Of a DNA stretch of 12,071 bases, positions 1 through 6,072 are shown in pieces; the first letter of the stretch is position 1, and the number at the start of each line of letters is the position of its first letter. The stretch lies in the NCBI GenBank assembly GCA_035440755.1, contig DAORND010000086.1:1-12071 (forward strand). The letters are read 5' to 3'. Source of the stretch: Aquimonas sp002352135 (GTDB taxonomy: Bacteria > Pseudomonadota > Gammaproteobacteria > Xanthomonadales > Xanthomonadaceae). Under the pieces are notes generated by a model, which worked only from the letters and a program-made list of their open reading frames with translations, was not told where the DNA came from and did not search any database. Position numbers and translations under genes: made by a program.

Positions 1-1366
1 GTGCAGGCACGCCTGCCGAATGCGCCACCTCAAGGGCATCGTCGATGTTGCCGACCCGCAGCAAGCGACCGAGGTCGAGATTGATGGCACCCGGCTGATG
101 CGCTGTCCAGCGCAGCGCGAGGCTGTGTGTGTCGTCGAGATCATGCAGGATCGGACCCCAGCGGGTTTCGCGAATGCTGAGGATTTCCGGGTTTCCGCCG
201 TGCGTGTCGAGGGTTTCTTCCACCACTTCGACGCTGGCCTCACCCTCGGCGGTGCGGTAGCGGGTGTGCGCTTTGTCCAGCCATTCGACGAGCACCCAAT
301 CGGCCCAGTCGCCGTAGCTGTTGGTAAATCCCCAGGCGATGTGACGATTGCTGCCGACCACCAGTGTTGGCACGCCGGGCAGCGAGACGCCGGTGGCGTC
401 GACTTGCCCGTCCGGTGCGGCCGCGTCGGGATAAATCAGTCGCGTGCGAAACCAGATATTCGGCGCGCGCAGACCGAGGTGCATGTCGTCCGCCACGATG
501 GCACGCCCATCGGCGGTCAAACCGCCCGCCACGGCGAAGTTGTTGCTGCCGACAGGAGCGGCATTTTGGTCAACTACCGAGGAGGACAAGTTGGTGCCTG
601 ACTGCACTGGCTCATCCTGCGTTTCCAGCGGTTCCGGTGTCGCCTGCCAGGGTTTGAAGGGTGACTTGAACGCGGCGCGAATCTGCCCCGCGCTCAGCGC
701 GGCGCGCGCATCACCCATCAGTGGTGCGTCCCACTCACTGCCATCGGCCGCCAGCAGGTTCACGACCTCAGACGGCAGGTGTTCGCGCATCTGCAGCCAA
801 GCCAGCTCGCGGCGGTTCTGGCTGTCCTGCAGATCAAAGAACATCGCGAAACCGGCCAGCAGACTGTCTTCGGGCTTCCATACGCCGGGCTGGTGGCGTA
901 ACAGCCAATAGGCCCAGGGGCGGGTCTCCAGCGCGGCGATACCCGCATTGACGCCGTCGGCATAGGCGCTCAGTGCCGCTTGGTCATCCTCTGACAGCGC
1001 CAAGACCGCCTGTTGGGCGCGGTAGCGCATGCGGTGCAGCCGATTAGCGCGATCTCTGGGCAGTGCCACGGGGCCGAACAAGCTGCCCAGTTCGCCGGCG
1101 GCGGAACGGCGCAGCAAGTCCATTTCGAAAAAGCGCTCTTGGGCATGCACAAACCCCAGCGCCCGCAGTGCGTCCTGTCGACTTGCCGCGCGGATAGTCG
1201 CCGTGCCCAGTTCGTCGCGCTCGATGTGCGCCTCTGCACCCAGGCCAGACAGCACGAGCTTGCCATCCAGTGTCGGCAGGCTTTCCTGCAATGCCCACCA
1301 AGCGCCACCAACGATCAGGACCAGCCCAACAACAGCCAACAGCAACAAACGACGAATCCAGGCCAC
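1..1366 (-). CDS. Penicillin acylase family protein (Ntn hydrolase), N-terminal part, runs off left edge
   Basis: The minus-strand frame is open from position 1366 to the window edge (455 codons, no stop), so the C-terminal part is missing; I recall family members of roughly 750-830 residues. Family members hydrolyse amide bonds (beta-lactam side chains, acyl-homoserine lactones, other N-acyl compounds) after self-cleavage into two chains. Visible: a basic start (AWIRR) then a hydrophobic segment at about residues 7-24, a signal peptide or anchor; the alpha-chain signature HAQERFFEMDLLRR at about 74-87; a low-conservation linker at about 243-272; then GSNNFAVAGG, whose Ser274 (codon 547-545) is the expected new N-terminal nucleophile. 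DDMHLGLRAPNIWF (293-306) and HIAWGFTNSYGDWADW (342-357) are typical beta-chain motifs. GTG at 1366 was chosen because it sits just before the signal/anchor segment; its ribosome site is weak and the frame stays open upstream, so a TTG or other earlier start is possible. The substrate cannot be read from sequence. It is divergent from ilvA. Confidence 0.9.
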   Translation of the reverse strand, partial: MAWIRRLLLLAVVGLVLIVGGAWWALQESLPTLDGKLVLSGLGAEAHIERDELGTATIRAASRQDALRALGFVHAQERFFEMDLLRRSAAGELGSLFGPVALPRDRANRLHRMRYRAQQAVLALSEDDQAALSAYADGVNAGIAALETRPWAYWLLRHQPGVWKPEDSLLAGFAMFFDLQDSQNRRELAWLQMREHLPSEVVNLLAADGSEWDAPLMGDARAALSAGQIRAAFKSPFKPWQATPEPLETQDEPVQSGTNLSSSVVDQNAAPVGSNNFAVAGGLTADGRAIVADDMHLGLRAPNIWFRTRLIYPDAAAPDGQVDATGVSLPGVPTLVVGSNRHIAWGFTNSYGDWADWVLVEWLDKAHTRYRTAEGEASVEVVEETLDTHGGNPEILSIRETRWGPILHDLDDTHSLALRWTAHQPGAINLDLGRLLRVGNIDDALEVAHSAGVPA

Positions 1367-1500
1367 GACAATGCTCGTTCGGAAAGGAGAGGCGCGAAGT
1401 GCATCATTGATGGGCGACTTTTGCCAGTGGCGTGGCGCGCCAGTTCGCGCCAATCCGTCTTCGAGTCGTCCCGGACGCGCACAGTGTCGAGTCGAGCCCC

Positions 1501-1506
1501 TATGAT
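1501..1506 (+). promoter_or_regulatory. Possible ilvA -10 element TATGAT
   Basis: TATGAT matches the sigma70 -10 consensus at 5 of 6 positions and lies 59 bp before the ilvA GTG, predicting a start of transcription near 1513. No good -35 hexamer is present at 16-18 bp spacing (CGCACA is there), so this call is weak. Confidence 0.3.
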
Positions 1507-1515
1507 TCGGCAGAA

Positions 1516-1539
1516 CGACGCGCTGGATTCAGCGCGTTG
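1516..1539 (+). promoter_or_regulatory. Inverted repeat in the ilvA leader (hairpin or operator)
   Basis: ACGCGCTG (1518-1525), a GATT loop, and CAGCGCGT (1530-1537) form a perfect 8-bp inverted repeat, extended by a G-T and a C-G pair to 1516-1539. It sits 10 bp downstream of the possible -10 element and 25 bp before the ilvA GTG. It could be an operator overlapping the transcription start or a 5' leader hairpin. No T-tract follows, so it is not an intrinsic terminator. Confidence 0.4.
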
Positions 1540-1564
1540 CCGTCCCTCGTCATGCAGGTAGTCC

Positions 1565-3139
1565 GTGAACACCCCGAACCCGTTGAATGCGTCCCCCGAT
1601 CTGTCGGTTGCCGATGACTATCTGCGCCGGATTCTGCGCTCGAGGGTGTATGACGTGGCGCGCGAGACCGAGTTGGAGTTCGCGCCGCGCTTGTCCAGTC
1701 GATGCCAGGCGAAGGTGTTCTTGAAGCGCGAGGACAACCAGCCGGTGTTTTCGTTCAAGCTGCGCGGTGCCTACAACAAGATGGTTGGCTTGAGCTCCGA
1801 GGAGCGCGCTCGCGGCGTGCTGGCCGCCTCGGCGGGCAATCATGCACAAGGCGTGGCGCTGGCTGCGCGACGTTTGGGCTGTCGCGCCGTGATCGTGATG
1901 CCGGTGACCACGCCTCAAATGAAGATCGATGCCGTCCGTAGTCATGGCGGCGACGCGGTCCATGTCGTTCTGCATGGCGATTCCTACAGCGATGCCTACG
2001 CGCAGGCTCAGCAATTGCTGGCCAGCGAGGGCTACACCTTTGTTCATCCGTTCGATGATCCTGAGGTGATTGCCGGGCAGGGCACGGTCGGCATGGAGAT
2101 CCTGCGACAACACACCGATGATCTTCATGCGGTCTTCGTTCCGATTGGCGGTGGCGGACTGGCCGCAGGTGTGGCCGCGTACATCAAGTCCTTGCGTCCC
2201 GAAGTGCGGGTGATTGGCGTGCAGACCCATGATTCCTGTGCCATGGCGCAGTCGATCCGCGCAGGTGAGGTGGTGAGCTTGCCGGACGTTGGCCTGTTTT
2301 CCGATGGCACGGCGGTCAAACGTGTCGGCGATGAGACCTTTCGTTTGTGTCGGGCCTTGCTGGACGAAGTGATTTGCGTGGACACCGACGAGCTGTGTGC
2401 TGCGATCAAGGATGTGTTCGCCGATACGCGCAGCCTGCTGGAGCCTGCGGGTGCCTTGTCGATTGCGGGCTTGAAGGCTTACGCCGCGCGCAGCGGTCAT
2501 GCCGGAGAGACGCTGGTGGCCATCACATCGGGTGCCAATCTGAACTTCGACCGCATGCGCTTTGTCGCCGAGCGGGCGGAAACCGGCGAGCAGCGTGAGG
2601 CGCTGCTGGCGGTAAGCATTCCCGAAGAGCGCGGCAGCTTCCGACGTTTTTGTGGTTTGCTGGGCGGGCGCAACATCACCGAGTTCAACTACCGCATCAG
2701 TGATGCACGCTCGGCGCACATCTTTGTCGGCCTGCAGACCAGTGGGCGGAGCGATGAAAGTTCGATCATTGCGCGGGCGTTCGCTAGCGAGGGATTCGCC
2801 ACACTCGATCTCACCCACGATGAACTGGCCAAGCTGCATCTGCGGCACATGATCGGCGGCAAGTCCGCTCTGGCCAGGGATGAGCGACTGTTCCGCTTCG
2901 ATTTTCCCGAGCGTCCAGGTGCCTTGATGACGTTTCTCGCCGCCATGCATCCCGACTGGAACATCAGCCTGTTCAACTACCGCAATCACGGCGCTGATTA
3001 CGGGCGCATTCTGGTGGGATTGCAGGTGCCGCCGTCTGATCAATCCCAGTTCGAGGCATTTCTGCGTGGCTTGGGCTATCCGCATAGCGATGAAACGGCC
3101 AATCCCGCGTACCGGTTATTGCTGGCGGCCCAGCCATGA
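1565..3139 (+). CDS. ilvA: Threonine ammonia-lyase, biosynthetic (long form)
   Basis: This PLP enzyme deaminates L-threonine to 2-oxobutanoate and ammonia, the committed step of isoleucine synthesis in the cytoplasm. At 524 residues it is close to E. coli IlvA (514) and collinear with it. The catalytic domain (about 15-335) has the PLP lysine in SFKLRGAYN (Lys65), the SAGNHAQG loop (89-96), the phosphate-binding PIGGGGLAAG (193-202) and SGANLNFDR (322-330). The C-terminal part holds two ACT-like regulatory domains, the first from EQREALLAVSIPEE (342-355) through FNYRISDARSAHIFVGL, the second from RLFRFDFPERPGALM (441-455) through LFNYRNHGADYGRILVGL. This long form is known to be inhibited by isoleucine and relieved by valine. 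GTG at 1565 was chosen: it follows AGGTAG (1556-1561), and the protein N terminus then aligns with E. coli. Its stop overlaps the next gene by 4 bp. No other ilv gene is in the window. Confidence 0.97.
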   Translation: MNTPNPLNASPDLSVADDYLRRILRSRVYDVARETELEFAPRLSSRCQAKVFLKREDNQPVFSFKLRGAYNKMVGLSSEERARGVLAASAGNHAQGVALAARRLGCRAVIVMPVTTPQMKIDAVRSHGGDAVHVVLHGDSYSDAYAQAQQLLASEGYTFVHPFDDPEVIAGQGTVGMEILRQHTDDLHAVFVPIGGGGLAAGVAAYIKSLRPEVRVIGVQTHDSCAMAQSIRAGEVVSLPDVGLFSDGTAVKRVGDETFRLCRALLDEVICVDTDELCAAIKDVFADTRSLLEPAGALSIAGLKAYAARSGHAGETLVAITSGANLNFDRMRFVAERAETGEQREALLAVSIPEERGSFRRFCGLLGGRNITEFNYRISDARSAHIFVGLQTSGRSDESSIIARAFASEGFATLDLTHDELAKLHLRHMIGGKSALARDERLFRFDFPERPGALMTFLAAMHPDWNISLFNYRNHGADYGRILVGLQVPPSDQSQFEAFLRGLGYPHSDETANPAYRLLLAAQP

Positions 3140-3933
3140 ATCCTACCCTGTCGAACCTGCAGGGCGAATCCAGCGGGGCGGAATGGTGTCTGCGCATGCT
3201 GGGTGTTGGCAGCAGCGCCGCAGTTGAACTGGGGTCGTCTTCGGCGGTGCTGGAATGTGACGCCAAGCCCGTGCTGATGATCGATTGCGGCACCGAGGCG
3301 TTGACACGCTATCTCGACATCTACGGTCAGCCGCCGGAGGCCCTGTTCATCACACACGCCCATCTCGACCACATTGGCGGCATGGAGCGCTTATTCTTCC
3401 AGTTGTATTTCGATCCGGAGCGGCGTGGTCGCTGTCGTCTATTTCTGCCCGCTGCGCTGATCCCGATCCTGCAGTCCCGCCTGGCGGATTACCCCAGCGT
3501 GCTGGCCGAGGGCGGCGCCAATTTTTGGGACGCGTTCGCGGTCGTACCGGTTTCGCAAGGCTTCTGGCACCGCGGCTTGCATTTCGATGTGTTTGCGGCG
3601 CGGCACCACGCGCCGAATACCGCGTTTGGCTTGGCCCTGCGCGGCAGTTTTGTTTTCACTGGCGACACACGGCCGATCCCTGAGATCCTGCAGACTTATG
3701 AACAAGAGCTGTTGCTGCACGACTGCGGCTTGCAGGGCAATCCGTCCCACACTGGACTGGACGATGTGCTGCGCGAGTATCCTCGAGACTGGGATATGCG
3801 CCTGCGTCTCTACCATTACGGCAGCGAGGCCGCGGCTGAGGCCATGCGTGCCACGGGTTTTCATGTGTTGAGACGAGATGAGCAGATTGCTCTGGCAGCG
3901 CCGTCAGCGCACGCTGAACGTGCAACGGCGTAA
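3136..3933 (+). CDS. Ribonuclease-Z-like metallo-beta-lactamase-fold hydrolase
   Basis: This 265-residue protein carries the metallo-beta-lactamase motif HAHLDHIGG (His74, His76, Asp78, His79), which binds two metal ions. Later motifs fit the RNase Z/phosphodiesterase branch: RHHAPN (His157/158), FTGDTRP (Asp177 bridging the metals), HDCGLQGNPSHTG (His195, His205) and LYHYGS (His227). That order and the absence of a long exosite arm suggest a phosphodiesterase-type enzyme rather than a true tRNA 3' processing RNase Z; the substrate is unknown. No signal peptide is visible, so it is probably cytoplasmic. Its ATG lies inside the end of ilvA (ATGA overlap), so it is probably translated by coupling from the same mRNA. 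Whether it serves isoleucine metabolism or only shares the transcript cannot be told. Fold assignment is firm, subfamily is inference. Confidence 0.88.
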   Translation: MNPTLSNLQGESSGAEWCLRMLGVGSSAAVELGSSSAVLECDAKPVLMIDCGTEALTRYLDIYGQPPEALFITHAHLDHIGGMERLFFQLYFDPERRGRCRLFLPAALIPILQSRLADYPSVLAEGGANFWDAFAVVPVSQGFWHRGLHFDVFAARHHAPNTAFGLALRGSFVFTGDTRPIPEILQTYEQELLLHDCGLQGNPSHTGLDDVLREYPRDWDMRLRLYHYGSEAAAEAMRATGFHVLRRDEQIALAAPSAHAERATA

Positions 3934-3981
3934 CGAAACGTCTGCCGCATTGCGCCACGACCTGCTGTTCCTCTCTTGCTG

Positions 3982-4007
3982 GTTGCCTTGCAACTGCTTG
4001 ATTTTTT
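3982..4007 (+). terminator. Weak possible terminator after the ilvA-MBL pair
   Basis: GTTGC (3982-3986), loop CTT, and GCAAC (3990-3994) form a 5-bp hairpin, with TTTTTT at 4002-4007. The stem is short and the T-run starts 7 nt after it, so this is a poor match to an intrinsic terminator. Confidence 0.25.
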
Positions 4008-4072
4008 GACTGCTTGGCTTTCGTGCGGAAGCCCCGTCGTGCCGCTTGGCCTCTCCATCGAGTCGACAAGGT

Positions 4073-4101
4073 TTGCCGTCAAATCCCCCAGGCGCTAGGC
4101 T
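4073..4101 (+). promoter_or_regulatory. Possible promoter of the cytochrome gene
   Basis: TTGCCG (4073-4078) and TAGGCT (4096-4101) are separated by exactly 17 bp, matching consensus at 4/6 and 3/6. If used, transcription would begin near 4108, downstream of the GTG at 4104, which would favour the in-frame ATG at 4119 and a very short or absent leader. Not proven. Confidence 0.35.
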
Positions 4102-4103
4102 AA

Positions 4104-5999
4104 GTGCCTGATTTGCAGATGTGGTGGCGCATGTTTTGGCGAAGTCCTTTGACGCGCTTCGGGCGCTGGATGGGTGGGGTGGGCCTGCTGGTTCTCGGCG
4201 CGGCAGCCTTTGCGGCGGGCGAGGGCGTGATCGACTTCACGCCACGAGGCACCCAGCCAGGTCTGGTCCACGACATTCAGAGCTCAGGCAATTGTGCCGG
4301 ATGCCACAGCGGCGGCGCCTTGGAAACCTATTACCCTGCGGTCGGTTGGCAGGGCAGCATGATGGCCAATTCGAGCCGCGATCCGTTGTTCTGGGCAGCA
4401 CTGGATGTCGCCAATGCCGACGGCGAGGCGCTTGGTCTGGAAGGGATCGGTGAGTTCTGTCTGCGTTGTCACACGCCGGAAGGCTGGTTTGGCGGGCGGG
4501 TGCGCAAGGACGGTTCGGGCGGCATCGTCGATGGTGCCAACGGCTGCCGCCTGCAGGGATCGCACGATCAGGCCTCGTTGTTCAACAACGACTACGCGGG
4601 CATCGGTTGTCATACCTGCCATCGCATGCAGGCGCAGGGCCCGCAAGGCGAGCCCGGCATTCGCGAAAATGCCGATTTCTGGCTGGACGATCAGAGTTGC
4701 CCGAATGGCGCGAACGAGCCTTGTCGTGCCGGTCCCTACAGCTACCCTATTCAACATTTCGGTGCGCCCTTCGAGCCACCCCACCCGTGGAAATTTTCCG
4801 CGTTTCATACGCAAAGCGAACATTGTGGAAGTTGCCACAATGTGAGTTCGCCAACGGTCGGTGGACAGATTCTGCGCACGCTCATCGACAACAGCGGTGT
4901 CGATACTGGGATTGCCTTCCCCATCGAGCGGACCTATTCGGAGTGGCTTGCCAGCGACTTCGCCGGCGAAGCGCTGTTCGCCGATGGTGCCGAGGCAAAT
5001 GGCGTGGTCCACACCACCTCGTCCGTGGCGCCCGCCCAGCCCTGTCAGCAGTGCCATATGCCGAATGCCTACGACCCCGATCCCGAGGTGCATTTCGAGG
5101 CGGCAGCGGGCGGCCCCAACCGCAATGGCAATTTGCCGCAGCATCATTTTGCCGGGGCCAACACCTGGATTCCGCAGATCCTCAAGGGCGAGTTTCCCAA
5201 CCTCAATCTGAGCACGGCGTTCGATCAGGCCAGTCAACGCTCGCTGCAGATGCTGACCGAACAGAGTGCGACGCTTGAGGTCACCGGATCTCGTGAGGCG
5301 GACGCGCTGAGTGTCAACGTCAAGGTGACCAATCTGAGCGGTCACAAGCTGCCCACCGGCTACTCGGAAGGGCGGCGGATGTGGTTGGAGATCCGCGTCT
5401 TCGACGCCAGCGACACCCTGCTGTGGAGCGATGGCGTTTTTGATCCCGATACGGGAGCGCTGAGCAGCAGCGCGCAGACGCGGATTTACGAGGTCAAACA
5501 GGGCATCTGGGACAGCGCGTCCAGCACCTGCAAGACTTCCGATGCGCAAGGTCGCGAGATGTTTCACTTCGCCCTCAATAATTGCATCGCCAAGGACAAC
5601 CGCATTCCGCCGCTGGGCTTTACCGGTGGCGACAACCCGGAAATCGCGCCGGTCGGCATCAGCTATCCGACTGACCCCTCGGGAGCGCATCGGCTGGTGA
5701 ATTTCGATCAGGCGAGCTATTCGATCGCGTTGCCCGAGGGAACGCCCGCCGGTGTGCGCGTCGAGGCGCGGCTGCAATTCCAGGTGGCCAGCAGGGACTA
5801 CATCGAGTTCCTGCGCAATCAGGCAGTAGAGCGTGGGATAGAGGACGAAAACACAATGTGTGCCGGTGGTCCGGGACGCCCGTTCAGCGTGGGTCCGCAG
5901 GATCAGACGCGCGGCGAGTATCTGTATTCGTTGTGGTCGAACCCGAGCTATGGGCGCTCTGCGCCGGTCGTGATGAAGTTGGCAACACAGACGTTTTGA
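4104..5999 (+). CDS. Exported five-haem c-type cytochrome
   Basis: The 631-residue product has a basic N terminus and hydrophobic stretch at about 24-38 ending AFAAG, a signal peptide or membrane anchor. Five CXXCH haem-c sites follow: CAGCH (64-68), CLRCH (119-123), CHTCH (169-173), CGSCH (241-245) and CQQCH (314-318), all in the N-terminal half. HHF (347-349) and other histidines could supply distal ligands. From about 385 onward there is a haem-free beta-rich region with the motif SGHKLPTG (412-419) then EGRRMWLEIRVFD, a pattern I recall in multihaem cytochromes of many bacteria. Extra cysteines (148, 199, 207, 476, 494, 586) may form disulfides. The protein should act in the periplasm or at the outer face in electron transfer; partner and substrate are unknown. 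The start is GTG 4104 or ATG 4119 (residue 6). It is followed after 73 bp by another exported protein on the same strand, with no terminator between. Confidence 0.88.
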   Translation: MPDLQMWWRMFWRSPLTRFGRWMGGVGLLVLGAAAFAAGEGVIDFTPRGTQPGLVHDIQSSGNCAGCHSGGALETYYPAVGWQGSMMANSSRDPLFWAALDVANADGEALGLEGIGEFCLRCHTPEGWFGGRVRKDGSGGIVDGANGCRLQGSHDQASLFNNDYAGIGCHTCHRMQAQGPQGEPGIRENADFWLDDQSCPNGANEPCRAGPYSYPIQHFGAPFEPPHPWKFSAFHTQSEHCGSCHNVSSPTVGGQILRTLIDNSGVDTGIAFPIERTYSEWLASDFAGEALFADGAEANGVVHTTSSVAPAQPCQQCHMPNAYDPDPEVHFEAAAGGPNRNGNLPQHHFAGANTWIPQILKGEFPNLNLSTAFDQASQRSLQMLTEQSATLEVTGSREADALSVNVKVTNLSGHKLPTGYSEGRRMWLEIRVFDASDTLLWSDGVFDPDTGALSSSAQTRIYEVKQGIWDSASSTCKTSDAQGREMFHFALNNCIAKDNRIPPLGFTGGDNPEIAPVGISYPTDPSGAHRLVNFDQASYSIALPEGTPAGVRVEARLQFQVASRDYIEFLRNQAVERGIEDENTMCAGGPGRPFSVGPQDQTRGEYLYSLWSNPSYGRSAPVVMKLATQTF

Positions 6000-6072
6000 T
6001 GCGCCATCGTGGTGGTGGATCGGTTGGGGTGAAAGTGGGTTTGCAGCAGTGAATATCTTTCAGGGGTGAGAA

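Larger units (their letters stand above)
1367..1564. other. Divergent intergenic region between acylase and ilvA
   Basis: These 198 bp separate the two divergent starts and must hold both promoters. On the plus strand I see a -10-like TATGAT at 1501-1506 and an inverted repeat at 1516-1539. The 10-bp palindrome TGGCGCGCCA lies near 1434-1443. On the minus strand I found no convincing promoter for the acylase. Short open frames cross the region but none has family features. Confidence 0.5.
3934..4103. other. Intergenic region between MBL hydrolase and cytochrome
   Basis: This 170-bp gap has no gene that I can support. It contains a weak hairpin near 3982-3994 followed by a T-run, and a promoter-like pair just ahead of the cytochrome. 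It therefore probably separates two transcription units. Confidence 0.5.

Noticed and set aside
20..601. Plus-strand open frame of 193 codons at the left edge.
   Set aside because: It lies opposite the penicillin acylase coding frame, which carries strong family motifs including the Ser nucleophile; the plus-strand product has none.
1502..1561. Short open frame (19 codons from ATG 1502 to TAG 1559-1561) just before ilvA, a possible attenuator leader peptide.
   Set aside because: It has only one Ile codon and no Val or Leu run, its ATG lies in the likely -10 element, it has no ribosome site, and no terminator/antiterminator pair follows.
1550..3085. Long minus-strand open frame of 511 codons opposite ilvA.
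   Set aside because: It is an antisense shadow of ilvA in GC-rich DNA; the translation is low complexity with no family motif, while the plus strand matches IlvA throughout.
4284..5777. Long minus-strand open frame of 497 codons opposite the cytochrome.
   Set aside because: Antisense shadow: no recognisable motifs, R/A/H-rich composition, while the plus strand has five CXXCH sites and a signal sequence.
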